NCBI GenBank assembly: GCA_029379385.1
Contig: CM055607.1
Span: 15,004,001-15,068,000, forward strand
Direction: 5' to 3'
From: Quillaja saponaria
Taxonomy: Eukaryota > Streptophyta > Magnoliopsida > Fabales > Quillajaceae
Length of the DNA stretch: 64,000 bases
Every line of letters starts with the position of its first letter. Within the stretch, counting starts at the first letter, position 1. This document shows positions 38,492 to 52,566 of the stretch, in pieces. The notes under the pieces are model-generated. The model worked only from the letters and a program-made list of their open reading frames with translations, ran no database searches and had not been told where the DNA came from. Made by a program: the position numbers and the translations under genes.

Positions 38492-41302
38492 ATGGCTGAT
38501 GCCACTAAGCATTTACCCATCAATGGAAGAACTCTGATCTCAGACCTCAAGAGTCTCTTCACGATTCTCAAAACCAGAAGAACAGTAGCTTTTGCATATG
38601 GGTTTATGGTGGTTTTTGTTGCTGTTACAGTTTTCTTAGCCTTTAGTCCTTCTCCAAACGCTTCCTCTCCTTGGTTCACCAACATATTCAGTAGTACAAG
38701 TAGTGCTACTACATCCACTGAGTCTTATAGATCTCAATTTTCTTCAATTTTCTCATATTTCTTCCCCAACACTACATCCTCACAACAAGTTCCCAATTTT
38801 GATATTCCACCTCCTCTACAAACAAACACTTCTAGATCTACTAATTCTTCTTCTCAATCTCCCAGTTTAGATAAGCAATCGTCCAAACCAACCACTTTGA
38901 AAAACCAAACTCAAATCCCAAGCAGTTCATCAAAGGGTGCAGTCCCAAATACAAATCAGAGCACGATTCCCACCTCAAATCCTCAGAAGGCAACAAATCA
39001 GACTGCAAGTTTGCCTGTGAAGTCACCTCCCAAAATCAATAAAGAGCCAACCTTTGTTAAAAATCAAACTCAGAGTACAGAAAAATCTGGTGAGGCTAAA
39101 GCTTTGAAGACAAATCAGACTTTAAATGCAGCCCCGGCACCAAAAATTCCAGTGGCCTCTCCTTCCCATAAAGTTCCAGAAAAACCGAATCAGAATTCAA
39201 GCTCTTTGGTGAAATCTGGGTCTTCAGGGAAGAACAATTCCGATAAAGGAGAAGAGGGCGTCTTCCAAAAGGGCATCTTATCGAACTATACGGCCACACT
39301 GTCAAAGAAACATGGAAATGGGACTAATACAGGGGTGTCGGTGAAGAAGGGAAACGACGACAAGGTTCAGTCTTTAATGAAGTGTGATCTATTTCATGGT
39401 GAATGGGTTAGAGATGATTCCTATCCGCTTTACAAACCTGGGTCTTGCTCTCTGATCGATGAACAGTTCAATTGTATTATCAATGGAAGGCCTGATAAAG
39501 ATTATCAGAAATACAAGTGGAAGCCTAAGGACTGCACTCTTCCAAGGTATGTGATCAACCTGTTGTCTTTATGTTTATTTGAACTAAATTGTCAATTTAG
39601 AGGTAACTAACTTTATTTTTATTATTTGATTTGATAGACGCTTCTGTTTAATTGAATTTCGGAGTGAATTAAGTTTGTAAATGACGACGTGCTAATTTTA
39701 TATGATTACAGAAAATGATCTATGATCTATTAGTCTTATTGTTTGTTAAATTTGTCTGCATTGGAATGTTTTATTACCTTTTCTTTTCTGTTGGCTTATT
39801 TACTGTATTTGTTCATTGTATATATCGAAACTGAATTAGATACTACCAGTTATCATGTGCTCCAGTTTACTGACGAAAATGGTAAAACTACATCCAGGTT
39901 GGATGGTGGTCGACTGTTGGATCTTTTGAGAGGCAAGCGATTGGTTTTTGTCGGTGATTCTCTGAATAGGAATATGTGGGAATCTCTGGTTTGCATACTG
40001 AGAAACTCGGTGAAAGATCAAAGCAAAGTTTATGAAGCAAATGGCAGACATCATTTCCGAGGGGAAGCTTCCTATTCTTTCGTCTTCAAAGTAGGTTATT
40101 GAGTTGTTTAATTATTTCTATTTCAATTTTGTTATTTTCATTTCGTGTTGTGAATTTTTCTCTCTGCTGATTTGTGTCTGGCACCCATTTTGTGTTGTTT
40201 TGCAATGGATTGCTCGGTAGGATTACAACTTCTCGGTAGAGTTCTTTGTATCTCCTTTCTTAGTTCAGGAATGGGAGATTCCCGACAAGAATGGAACAAA
40301 GAAGGAAACACTTCGTCTTGATTTAGTAGGGAAGTCTTCTGATCAGTATAAAGATGCAGATATCATAATCTTCAACACTGGACACTGGTGGACCCATGAC
40401 AAGACTTCTAGAGGGTAAATTCATTACTAATATCCTTTTTATTGTGTGCTGCATTCTAGTTTGTCTCCTCTTTTCTTGTTCTAGTTTTGTTCTGTTCTGC
40501 TTTTAATAACAATGTTTGGGTTGAAACCTTGATGACATAAACTAAATTCCCTGCACAATTCCAGGAAAGATTACTACCAAGAAGGTAGCCATGTTTATAA
40601 CGAGCTCAATGTTCTTGAGGCATTTCGAAAAGCTTTAACAACTTGGGCCAGATGGGTTGACGCCAGAGTCAATCCATTGAAGTCAATGGTTTTCTTCCGA
40701 GGCTACTCTGCTTCTCATTTTAGGTAAATTTGCTACGGAAAACTTACTATTTCAGTTGGTAATTCATTTATTTGTTTAGCCTTGAATTACTTTGGATCTG
40801 ACATTTCTTATGAATGTTGAGCTTTTGCTTAAAAAACTTATTAATTTTCTTGCTCAAGCTGTGTTAGTCATCAAAATTGTCTTCCATCTGCACTGTCTTG
40901 GAGTAGAGGACTTAGCTGATGAATCTGATTTTTCTTTTGTCTTTCTACAGTGGTGGACAATGGAATTCAGGTGGTCAATGTGACAGTGAAACAGTGCCCA
41001 TCAAGAACGAGACATATTTGAAGGAATACCCACCTAAAATGAGAGTATTGGAAAGAGTTCTGAAGGGAATGAAAACTCATGTCTCTTACCTGAATATAAC
41101 TAGAATGACAGATTTCCGGAAGGATGGTCACCCCTCAATATACCGGAAGCAAAACCTATCGCCAGAGGAAAGGAAATCACCGTTGAGATACCAGGACTGC
41201 AGCCATTGGTGCCTTCCTGGTGTTCCTGATGCATGGAATGAAGTTCTCTATGCTGAGCTACTAGTAAGACAACACCGGTATCAGCAACAAAAGAGACCTT
41301 AG
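38492..41302 (+). CDS. TBR: Protein TRICHOME BIREFRINGENCE (wall polysaccharide O-acetyltransferase family)
   Basis: Golgi type II membrane protein of the TBL/PC-esterase family, linked to acetylation of wall polysaccharides and cellulose deposition. Exons 38492-39546, 39898-40090, 40221-40414, 40565-40723 and 40951-41302 join in frame to 650 residues. A short cytosolic N-terminus precedes one membrane span at about residues 31-51 ([19 protein letters not shown]). A Ser/Asn/Pro/Lys-rich linker of some 230 residues follows. The TBL domain starts [19 protein letters not shown]. The esterase GDS motif is at residues 371-373 ([15 protein letters not shown]) and the DXXH motif at 616-619 ([16 protein letters not shown]). 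The long linker and length favour TBR over TBL1 or TBL2. The stop codon TAG overlaps a donor-like AG|GTAAGC, so a 3' UTR intron is possible. Confidence 0.93.
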
Positions 41303-44100
41303 GTAAGCTACTCAAAATCGGGAGGTTGCCAGTGTCTCGTATTAATTCAGTTGAAAGCAAATGTTTATGCAGTATAGAGCTTCTTTTTCCCCTTATCAAC
41401 TTTCAGATAAGAGGAACAACAACAAACAACATAGCAAACCCAAGATTTTTTTCCCTTCTTCATATCTATACATTGTGATCAAGGAAGCAAGATATAAATT
41501 ATAAAAGAATCAAGTATGTTGGAGAGATCTGTACTGCGAAATAAATCTGTTTATATGGATGGTACAGAAGGTGAAAGATTGAAGAAGAGAGAATACTATG
41601 GGTGGTTCGATTGTAGTTTGTAAATCGCTCCCTCTCTTACAACATTGTATATCTTTCTACCCTGATAAAGGCTATGAATATTAAGTATTTATTGTAAATC
41701 TATAATCAATTAGCTTTGTTTGATTTAAACAAATTAATGAGCTTTTGTATTTTATACTAGTATATTTTCCTTTGAATAAAATTACTGTCCTGTTTTGAAG
41801 AATAAAATTCTAAGATGGATGCTTATCTCCCTTGCATACTTTGTACATGCTATTGGCATAAAATAAGCTTGGTACTACTTGTTTTCCTTTTCTTGTTCTT
41901 TGCAAATTGTCATTTTCTTTATTCTTTTGGTAGACTAGATTGGAAATTATATCTTGATATTGACTGCCCTTTTACTGCTTTTAGTGAATTGTATGTATAA
42001 TAATTTTATATTTAAATGAAATACTATAAAATTTATATAATTAGGTTAGAATTTGGAACTTGTTCCTTTTTGTCACATGGAGCATTTGACCTTTAAGTAG
42101 TCATATATAAACCAAACCTTTCTTGTTTGATAAGGATTTTTCTAAGTACTAGTGTTCTATATATTCTTACATGATATTAGTGCTGGCCACGTATTAAGCA
42201 TTGAGAGCTACCCTTGTGGATTAGGTCGACCTTTTATTTTATTTATTTTTGGTAAGAATTAGGTCGACCTTACACTCATGATGAATTTCTGGCATTCAGT
42301 AAGAAAAAGATTGAGTATCTCTACCAAGTCCCAAGCAGCAGTTGTTAGTTTAAAAGGCACATAATCAAAATGTAAAAATGTTTACGTAGGACTTAACAAT
42401 ATCAAGGATCAATTATTAACTAAGAGTTGAACATTCAAAGATGTTATTATGTTAAAAACAGTTCCTGAGTATGCATACCACTTCTTCTCTCAGACTCTTA
42501 GCAACAAGCTAGAAACTGTCTTTTGAAATCTTCGGCCACAACACAGTCAATATTTTTTCTTTTTGGGGCTGGACTATATGCTCTTTATCTTTCTAATTAT
42601 GATTATGAGTTTTTCAAATTTCTTAGCGAACATGACTTTGTAACTCAGATGTAATAATTCAGGAGAAAAACGAGAGAGGGACTCAGATTCAGGACATTGA
42701 GAACATTGACTGGATGGAATGGTGGCTAATGGTCCCATTCCTATGCCAATCCGAAAATCACTATTAAGAAACCCACGCATATATAAGGATGAAAATGGAC
42801 TAGCCGGGCCGAGCTGGGAAGGGTCTGGACCTGACCCGGTAATACCCAGGACCTATTCACTATCTGAGTATTTGACACAGTTTGTGCCTGCCTTATTTGT
42901 GCATATACCCAGCCCAGGCTCGGACATAGCAGACCGACCCAAAGACTCAACTTTTTATATACTTTTTTTGTTGTTAAAAAGAAAACTTCTCTCCATTTGT
43001 TACCCCATGTATTCCTTGATTTATAAGCATTTCATGAACGGAGTTTTTATAGATCAAAAAAATAGAAAAACTATATTGCAGTACATTAAATATTTTCCAC
43101 AAATTTGCTACAACCTATAATACAGTAATGTGTACATTTTCTTCCTTCCAACCACAGGATTATTTTCATATCATCTTTAAATACTTGCAATGCCCTTCAA
43201 GTTTGATAACCTACAATTTCAACATTTAATGAACAAAACTTGTGACAATGTACAAAACTATAGCCATGTTATAAGGAACATAACATGATGTACTATAAAA
43301 GGAAAGTATTATTAAAGTTAATCATTTATATTGTAATTCTCAAAATAACGGTGAGTGCAATTGATGTTGATATTACTCCTGTCTTTTAATATAAAGTTAG
43401 CAAATGATCATTTTGGTTAATAACATCATAATCTCTTATCTAAACCTGAGTACACTTTATCTAAAAACAAACAAGTCAATACAACTCAATGACTCAACGG
43501 AATTATAGAGCTAGTACCCATAGAGAAAACAAGTAGAGATAGTGAAATTAGAAGTAAGGATCAAATATATAAATATTCAAAAAAAAATGTCAATACAACT
43601 CAAAAAGTTTAATGGGTCTTAAATATATATATTTTTTATTAAATCGCATCATGACAAGAAAGCAGGTATAGAATCAGATTATAAAAGGAATGAGTTATAC
43701 TACCCTTTGAATAAATTAAAATTGCATGATAAAGCATGTAATCTACATGACCTTGATTGATATTAATGAATATGTGATCTTTCAAGCAATGAATGTTGCA
43801 TGAATAGAAGTTAAAGATTAAAATGCATGTAAGATCTAAAAGCATAAACAAAATTGCAGTTGAAGATTCAAATCATCAAGACATTCATGACTATGTTATG
43901 AAAAATATGGGATGCTCTAATGTTATTCTTTCACTGAAATGCAGATGAAAAGGATGCTCTTGTATTATATGATAGGTAGCTCTTTTCACCTTTGTGACGG
44001 TTCTTATGACTCTGACAATATTATTAAATTTATAAAACTCATTCCTAAAAGCAGAGAAGAATGCTCCAATTCTTATAAACTTTCACCAAATTAGTTTTCT
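41303..44100. other. TBR 3' region and intergenic
   Basis: The TBR 3' UTR probably ends near 41700-41780, where AATAAA-type signals occur. A G/C-rich patch at 42800-42950 (GGACCTGACCCGG, CCCAGCCCAGGCTCGG) may be a repeat fragment but is not assigned. The rest is AT-rich without a supported gene. Confidence 0.4.
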
Positions 44101-44104
44101 AATC

Positions 44105-45420
44105 AATGTGAAACTCTTTTCTCATTCTAATGTTTGTATTGGCAGTCTTTGGAATGCATCTTTGTCCACTTCCATAACTTTTTTCTCAGGGTACTTAAGT
44201 CTTCCTCTATTGATGGAATCTTGTAGAGCATTAAAAAACCAGAGAGTTCTTAGTACTATGTGACCGTGAATCATACCATTTACAATACCATTTACTAGCA
44301 TACTCATTCGGCATTGGCAATTTATGACCGTCATTCAATTTAAGTTGATCATCTATCAACAACTAATCAAAAATTTGATCCACTTTACAAATATCAAAAG
44401 AATATTTGTTGTTTTTAGCCGTTATTTTAATTTTCTTTATATTTGACCTAGACTGGCGTTTATCAATTTTGGCTACAAGACTACAAAAATAAGGCTTTCC
44501 TAGTAGCAACTCGGCCGAATTGACTTATTCACTATTATCTGATGTAGCTTCTACTTCTACCTCATTTGTATCTCAGTTAGGGCCCTTATTGTAAGTTCTC
44601 TTAGAAGAATTATGTCGTTGTTCTTCCTCTCTTAACAATTGTTCATATTTAGCGGCATATTAGACTAACTAAATCAAGTGATCAGTAAACTCTCTATCTT
44701 CAAACTTCTTCCTTAATTCAAATGTTAGACCAATTTCACAAATTCCCTTTTCTGGGATTTGGCCAAAACACCTGTTGCTGGCTTTCTTAAACCTAGACAC
44801 AAAGTGTTCTGCCGTTTCAACTGCTAACTATTTAATTTTGGCCAAATCAGCCATGGTAACTTCTAGTTCAGTCCTATAAAATTGAGCATTAAATATTCGT
44901 TTCATTTGTTGCCAATCTTGTACCGAATTAGGAGAATGAGAAACATATCAGTTAAAAGCATCCCAGTTAAAGAATTAATAAACTTCACATAATCCATAAC
45001 ATCTCCCCATTCGACCATAAATTGGCCTCAATCGTAGACTGGCCACCTTACCTTGAAAGGGTGGACAATTCAGTGATTTTCAACCCTCTTGGAAATGGGA
45101 ATAATTGGTTAATCGACTAAGGATACACTTTTCTGTACATGGGCCTAGCCAACGGCCGAATTGTGTTACAGTGATAGCGGTCATTTGATCTCTTGACATA
45201 GGGTCTCCACAGGGCTCTTGACCCCAAATTATTAACATGGACCCAGTTTGGATTTTGGGAATTAGTACCATCAACTGAAAACTGGTTTTGGGCATAATCA
45301 TTTGGAAAACATCCATAATTACTAAATTGATCCCTTGGGATTCGGGTTTTGGTAAACGTACTGGGGCTGAGGTTTTTGATTATGTAGATTTTGGTTTGAA
45401 GGAGGAGGTTCATTATTTTG
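44105..45420 (-). pseudogene. Decayed gag region of a Ty3-type LTR retrotransposon
   Basis: Reading the minus strand from 45420: a Pro/Asn/Tyr-rich N-terminal part, then near 44900-44660 the gag core (EVTMADLAKIKQLAVETAEH, then FVSRFKKASNRCFGQIPEKG, then LTFELRKKFEDREFTDHLI). Further on comes SFDICKVDQIFD and QLKLNDGHKLPMPNEYASKW, then YCKWYDSRSHST. After a frame change comes LQDSINRGRLKYPEKKVMEV. The CKWH-x-SHST-like block and the following YPEK-x-MEVD block are familiar from eudicot Ty3-type polyproteins between gag and protease. Several stops and frameshifts make it non-functional. No LTRs or pol domains are visible here. Confidence 0.7.
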
Positions 45421-46865
45421 ACAACCCGTATTTTATAACGGCACTGTTCATAAATTATTAATTGGAGGGTATCCTGGTTGTTTATGACACTTACAAGGAC
45501 AAGGGCTTACCAAGAAATTATTTCAAGAATCACACCAGGCGATTGTAATTAGTGTAGAACAATGGTCCTAAAACGTAATGAAAATTTTCAACCTATCGGG
45601 CTGTATGCTTTTGGTCAACAATTTTATATGGCTGGATTTCTCTTCAACATATAGAATAACCCTCAAATTCGATCACCAATATCTGTCTCGTGACATTCGA
45701 CCTTTAATGACTGAATTCCATTATATAGCAAACTGATGAGCTGATACATAAAAACTTCTTATTTTAATTGTCCCTAGTTGGATAATTATGTAAGAACACA
45801 TCTAGCTATTCAATTGTTGACATAACAAAATATTACAATACAAGTATAAATAATGCAATTGATACAAAAATAGACAATGCAAATAATAATCCCAATTCAG
45901 ACAAGCCCATGAAAATCTTCAATTAGAAACATCTAAAAAGGTGAGGAGAGATCCACTGCCAAACACATGCATATCAAAGAGCAATTTCTTTTAAGGTATT
46001 AAAATCATAATAGCAAATTATACATTCTCCCCTATTTGCAAAAAATATGGCCAGAGTAGGTGGATTTCGTTACCTAAAATCTGGCTATCTGTAGCATTTT
46101 AGAAGCTGAAGACACTAGCTGAGATCTTTTTGCTATAAAGGCCTGCCACAAAATCTACTTAAGATTCTCTTTCTCTCTCTCCCTGCCGAACAAAATAGAC
46201 TTCTAGATAGGATTTATGCTAGTTTTCAGTCTAGAGGCCTAGCTAGCTGAGTTATGACTCCCTAGCTTAGCACAGAGGCCTGATGAAGGGCAGAGAGACC
46301 TTATTAAGTGCACAGCTCCTTTCCCCAATTTAACTTTTTAGGACCAAATTGAATTCAATCCCGGGACAGTTTGAGATTGAATTCACAAAGCAGTCAACAT
46401 TACAAAATGTCACGGCCTCTCAGGTGGCAGTTTTTCGAAGAAACACAAAATGCAACCACAAGAATATGCTTCTGATACATGTCTCTTGAATAAGAAAATA
46501 TTATTCCATACTCACGTAAAAGCAAATAATTCCTCGTAGTCCAGTTTTTTCTTGTAAGAGAAATCCATTAAATAAATTAAAAAACACAACGTCTTCTACT
46601 TAAATGATACCCAATAGCAACAAATTTTTTCTAGTTTCAATCTTAACTCCCAACAATCAACACAAGTATATCACTCTTTCAATGTCTCCCCTCACACCTC
46701 TTCTCATCAACAAGAAACTAACAGAAACAAAGAGAACCATGGAAGAAAAGTTTCAAACAAAAAATATTTACAGATGGAAAATAAGGAGAGACATTTCTTT
46801 CACCCTATAAAAGTAAAACAAAAAAATGGAAAAAAAAGAAAGAAAGAAAGAAAGAAAATATCTGA
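45421..46865. other. HAT14 3' flank and intergenic
   Basis: No gene supported. A GAAA tetranucleotide stretch (about 46838-46857) lies directly after the HAT14 stop. Confidence 0.4.
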
Positions 46866-48320
46866 TTATGAAGCCAACTGGTGGGCTTGGGCCTGCTTCA
46901 TGTGGGCCTGAGTAAGATTAAAAGGGTGTGCTATTGGTTTATTAAGAGATAAAGCTATTGGTATTGTCGTAGTACTACTACTGTTGGTGGTGGTGGTCGT
47001 GGAGGTTGTTTGGTTTGTAGCGGCGGCGGTGGCGGTGGACGGTACCGCAGAAGAATTTGTATTGGTAGCCACACGTTCACAAGAGGGGCACATGGTGAGT
47101 GTTGTTGCAGGTAGCTGCATGTAAAATGGTTGAGAGGCTTTCAAAGCTCTAAGTTCTTGCAATTCCTTTTGTAGCCTCCTATTCTCTTCTGTCAAAGTTT
47201 CACAGCATCTCTTTAAATACTCACAATCTACTTCTGTCTGCTTCAATTTTGTCCTGCAATTAATTTTCAAAAAAAATATGAGATATTCTTTTTATAATAT
47301 ACACAAATAAATATTTACAAGGACTATTTAATTAAAATGCATCAATAAAATAGTACTGATAAAATTACAAGCAAATTAATTTACCTTGCCCTTCTGTTTT
47401 GAAACCAAACTTCTACTTGACGAGGACGAAGATTTAACTGTTTTGCCAGAGCAAGTTTTTGCTTCTGCACATGAGGTAAATAAAAAAATCAGAGAAAAGC
47501 TTTAGAAAAATAAAAAGAACAAATTTGTGGTTAATTTGACTTACTGGGTTGAGAGTTGTGTGTTCTTTGAAGCTCTCTTCAAGAAAAGCAGATTGTTGCT
47601 TTGAGAGCCTGAGTTTCTTCCGAGTCGAACCGTTCTCGTCGTCGTCACTTGCTCTGGAACTCGTCCTCTCGGCATCGGCTTCATGCTCTCTCTTGTTTCT
47701 TCCCATATTAAAATTCATAATGGAAAAATCCATCTGGAATGATGATGCTGCACTGTTAGGTGAGGACAGTGCCGTACCATCGTCGGCCTCTTCCACCGAC
47801 GGTTCCGCAGCTGCCGGAAACCGGTTCACGTCTAACCCCCTCGGTAGGCCATCTGATGTACCTCGTTCAATACCCACTGTAAAATGCACCATGCAACTCA
47901 AAAAATAAGCAAAACCCAACAATACCCAGATCTTAAAAACAACTGGGTAAATCTTAAATTATCAAAAAACAAAAAATTTTGTAAAAAAGTAAAGTCCTTC
48001 ATAGAGGTGGGTTGGTAATAACTACATGCATCAGAAAACCAAGGAATCCGAAGCTGTGAAGGAGCTGAAGGTTGCTGTGTACGAGGAACAGGTGAGAAAG
48101 GAAGAAGTTCAAGCGGAAGAGGTGGATCTGAAGATGAAACCCTCAATGATGATCTCTCATCTTCGTGATTACTACAACTAGTAAGATTCTTCTTCTCTTT
48201 ACTAAGACCTTCCCCTAAGGCTATGCAAAACCCAAGATCTTTGTTTGACATATTACGTGTAGCCTTGTCAAGAAATGAAAACGACTTCGGTGTATCCCCT
48301 AAACTCAAAGCCAGCTCCAT
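46866..48320 (-). CDS. HAT14: Homeobox-leucine zipper protein HAT14 (HD-Zip class II)
   Basis: Nuclear transcription factor, probably a repressor. Exons on the minus strand, 48320-48026, 47876-47545, 47464-47385 and 47253-46866, join in frame to 364 residues. The N-terminus MELALSLGD carries an LxLxL EAR motif at residues 3-7. An acidic, Ser-rich stretch leads to the homeodomain at about 183-239 ([19 protein letters not shown], then [20 protein letters not shown]). The leucine zipper follows directly (about 239-283) and the class II redox-sensor motif CPSCE is at 291-295. The tail is Ser/Thr/Asn/Ala-rich. The MELALSLGD start, the [13 protein letters not shown] junction and [21 protein letters not shown] match Arabidopsis HAT14 closely. 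HD-Zip II proteins bind CAAT(C/G)ATTG as dimers and repress their own class. Confidence 0.95.
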
Positions 48321-48590
48321 CTAGCTATTTAAAATCAGAATTGTACTTTGTCTGCTTTAAAACAAAGCTGTAGACTTTGAAAGACAGAAATCTCTCTGAG
48401 ATTTTTCAGTGTAAACTATAGACGAAGAAAGTCACAAGCACAAAAGTGCAAGCACCATATATCTTTTCCACCCTACAACACTATCTCTCACACACCCACC
48501 CACCCCTTTTTATTTCCTCTTCGTTTGCCTTATGGAAGTAAAGATAAAGAAGATTGACCGACAAATCCAGGTTGACAAACTCACGTGAAT

Positions 48591-48608
48591 CTATTTAAAT
48601 ATACAACC
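48591..48608 (-). promoter_or_regulatory. HAT14: Possible TATA region of HAT14
   Basis: On the minus strand GGTTGTATATTTAAATAG lies about 270-290 nt before the start codon, a reasonable distance for a plant 5' UTR. Position is inferred only from base pattern. Confidence 0.35.
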
Positions 48609-48634
48609 TTTCCTGCTTCCATACTCGAACAGAT

Positions 48635-48655
48635 AGAGAGAGAGAGAGAGAGAGA
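48635..48655. repeat. (AG)n microsatellite upstream of HAT14
   Basis: About 10 AG units some 30 nt upstream of the putative TATA region. GA/CT repeats are common in plant core promoters. Confidence 0.75.
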
Positions 48656-49189
48656 CTTTGTCCTTGTAATTAATCTTGCTTAGCATTGTCTTGCATTAAT
48701 TAGTGATTCTTAAAAAAAAAAATTCCTTTTACTTTCTTTTTATATTTTTAAGAAAAAAGTGGGTCGCTCAGAACTCAAACAAGACAGTCAAGAATGCTCT
48801 TTTTCTATAAAAAAATTTAAGTAACCATAAAATGGATAAAAATAAAATATATATTCAATATTTTTTTTTATACATAAAGACTAGTTGCATTCAATTAGTC
48901 TTTGAATATGACGGTTTATGTGATAAATTTTCAAACAGGAAACAGGATTGTATCTGCGCACTCCCGTTTGTTCATTCAATGTGTTTGTGTTAACTCCTCA
49001 ACAAAGTTTACTCCTACTAATTTATGAGACTTTTCATCAAATCAAACAGAGTCCACACTTGACTTGGACATACATACACAGCATCATGTTGTCTGTAGAA
49101 AACGATATCTCATCAAATGGGGATGGCTGGGATCATAATCTGCTCCTGTTGTCTTATTGACTAAATTGTTCTTATCATTGATCATCATG

Positions 49190-49190
<1 letters not shown>

Positions 49191-49240
<50 letters not shown>
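49191..49240. repeat. (ATC)n microsatellite, 50 bp
   Basis: Uninterrupted ATC trinucleotide for about 16.7 units, flanked by imperfect ATCATCATGA. It lies 0.9 kb upstream of the HAT14 start codon. Confidence 0.92.
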
Positions 49241-49243
<3 letters not shown>

Positions 49244-50377
49244 GCATTCAATGTGTTTGATGATGGTGATAATATATATGCTCAAAATGATTAATTATAC
49301 TCTGCCACCAACACACAATTATATTGGCTACTACAAGAAGGCACTGTTTGCTTTTTTCTTTCTAATTAAATTTGCTTTTCAATTAAGCCAAAACTTTTGC
49401 AGTTTCCAAGTTGAATTTACACTTTCCATTTAGTGTTAATTACTGTGAAATGAAATGACTGATGCATGGTTGGACAAGTGAGCACTGACTGGCCAAACAG
49501 ACTAGTGCATCTTTACCAGTTCTTTTTTCACACGTGTTAACAATCAGTTGGATGTGTGGAAACCCAAAAATATTTTCTTTTACAGAAACCCTGCGTAGTG
49601 TGGTCTGTTGAATAAAAAAAAAACCCATTGGAAAAGATTGTTCAGAATAAAAATTAGCAACAAGATTTGACCATACTAACATGTGTTTTACTTGGGCAGA
49701 CAAAGCGACCATTTCAACTATATCAAGAAAAAGGTTGATGGTTATCAAAAAAAAAAAAAAGGTTGACTATTTTAATTTAATTACATATTAATAAAAAGGG
49801 CAGGCTTCTTTTGTACCTTTTAAGCAGAGGGGATAGATAATCAATGAACCATGGAAACAATAGTAAAAGAACAGACTCTTTGGTATCCAATGAAATTTGG
49901 CTTTTTAATTTTTTTTATAAATATAAGTACCATTTGGGATGGCTGAACTCTTACTTCAACATGTCAAATCTCACCGACGACATATTTATAATTATTTTTT
50001 ATTATTTGTTTCTCTTTATATATAAATTATTCTTGAATGTTAAATTAAGTGAGAATAATCTATTTACTTTGATGAGTTTAAGCCATTTGCTTGAATACCC
50101 TCCATATTAAAATATTTAAGTCTTGATTTTTACAATTAAGTGTGGTATTTGAAAATTTAAGTTTGCATAAAATGATAATCTTTTATTTAAAACACAAAGG
50201 GAATAACCTGAAAGGAGTGTGCATGGAATAACACAAAAACATGAGAAAAGTGGTGGTCCCACGCGCATGGGATAGCTTTTTATAAACAAGTAGTAATTAA
50301 AAATGGGGATATAGAGGGAGAGATAGAGAGAGAGAGAGAGATAGGAGGTCAGAAGTGTCATGCTTTTGGGATCATTG

Positions 50378-50386
50378 CAATAATTG
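50378..50386. promoter_or_regulatory. CAATAATTG, HD-Zip I-type pseudo-palindrome
   Basis: Exact match to the CAAT(A/T)ATTG site preferred by HD-Zip I factors, about 2.06 kb upstream of HAT14. A 9-bp match in AT-rich DNA may be chance. Confidence 0.25.
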
Positions 50387-52566
50387 AAGTCATGCAGGCT
50401 TTAATGATAAGTTGCAGGTTGGGCGAGACTATCATTCATTATTCATTCATGGATAGATGCATGAATTATTGGGTGGAACCCTCAGACTATATATTCCCCA
50501 GTTATATACTCACTAGTGAGTTGTTTGAGTTCCTTTGCTCTTACTTCGGCTAATAAATTGAAATATATAAACAGATAAATTACACTATTTCTCATCAAAT
50601 TAGTATTTGATGTCATTCCCCCCTTCAATGACTTTTGAATATATTATCATTCTATACTTGATAATGCTTTGAACTTTTTCCATTTTGAATAAGTAATTGG
50701 TTTAAGAAAGTTAAGATTAATCATTAATTAAATTATGTTAAAAATTATTGATATACTACTTGTATCTTTGTAAAATAAATGTTTTGATTGTTGATTATGT
50801 ATATACCTATATGTACTATTTTATTGAATAAGTAGTTAGTATAATCATATTTATATTGTTATTAAAAAAAAGTATTAGTATTGATAGGTGTGACTACAAA
50901 TAGATCCATATTATTATATTAATGTTAGCTTCTTCTTTTTTTTCTTCTAATATTAGCATTATTATACATGCATACTCAAAACTAATGTTTCAAGATTCAG
51001 CTTACTATGGTTGTGAAAACTTATTTCTACCTATTGGACTATCAAGTTTTTGTTGTTATTATACCTTCTGATAAAATATATATTATATTTATTGACAAAA
51101 ATTAAAATTAATATTTATATTAAATTATGATGTCATTCAGGTTAACCAAGTAAATTTAATAGTTGAATCGGTAATTAGACTATTTTTCAAGTTGATCTCC
51201 GAACTAAATTTTAAAACATTGTTTGAAACTTTACAAAACAATTTTCAAGTTCATCTGCCTATAAGTTGGACATTAAATAAAGTTGTTCACGATTATATTG
51301 TTGAATTGTCTAAAGTGAAAGTTTAAAAAAGTGAAACATTATTAATTATTGTAGTCACTAAATTATCATTTCTTTAGTTCAAATTCAGGCGTCATTTTTT
51401 ATATTATTAAGTGCATATAAAGACATGATGCACCCATATTTATGTCGTGTATATCTATAGGAAAATATTATCAAAATTTAGTAAAATTGGGAGGAAGGGA
51501 TTAATTGTAACTCGTAAAAAATTACATGTGTCACTTTTTGTAAATAAAATTGGACTATCTTACCTTAGAAATGAGTTAAAGTGTTAGAGACAACACGCAC
51601 AAATCGAGCATTCATATAAATATAGATCATGCTAATTTTTCAAGATATTGTGTCAAATTCCTTGCTCCTCTTTTTATTATTTGTTTTAGATTAAAGATGT
51701 TACTGGATCATAAACCTAATTGGAAAATCTCTTATGGGATAATAGAGAAATTTAAAATTAGGGTTAAAAAGTTTACAAAATATGCAAGTGGGAAATTCAA
51801 AGTGCACCATGTAGACAACAGGGCTAAAAAATGTTGTCCATATATGTGTGGTACGCATAAAAACAAAAACTGGTGGGACCCATTCAAAATTTCCAAGCAT
51901 ATGCATAAAATATTTGTATATAATTAGAAAGAGAAAAGAAATAGAAATGGAATGATATGAAATTGAATGATGACTATATTCTATTATTTTATAGAAATAT
52001 TTATTATATATTATTTATTTATTTGATATACAAATATGAAATGATATAAAAATTTATGTTAAAATGGTAAAAATATTCTTAAATAGGTAAAGTAGTAAAA
52101 ATGCAACATAATTTATGAAATTTGCATATTTCTTAATTTTTATTAATTTATTTTAAAATTTTATATTATTTATTATTTATTAATGTTAATACTTTATATT
52201 AATATTACTTAACTAATTTATTTATTTTATATTAGTTAGTTCTATTGTTTAATATGATATAGAACATATTTTTGTCATTTGCATAAACTAAATATATTTA
52301 TTATTTAACTTAGTTATTTATTTTACTTATCTACAACTTTTTATTTAATTAATTATTTTATGTGATAGAATAGTATTTTTGTTATTTGACTGAATTAAAC
52401 GAATTGCATAAAAATAAGAATGAAAAATCTCACTTCCTATATGAGTTTAAAAATTCTTATTTTTATTAAATAAAATAATCAACATGAAATAAGTAATGAT
52501 GATTTTATAGAATCATGTATAATATAGAATGTTCATTCCACCGTATTGCACTAGCCCAAAGAGATG

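Noticed and set aside
47549..47908. 119-codon plus-strand frame
   Set aside because: Antisense shadow of HAT14 exon 2, which has clear homeodomain coding on the other strand.
49440..49748. 102-codon minus-strand frame
   Set aside because: No domain, no homology recognised and no splice context; length is expected by chance over this window.
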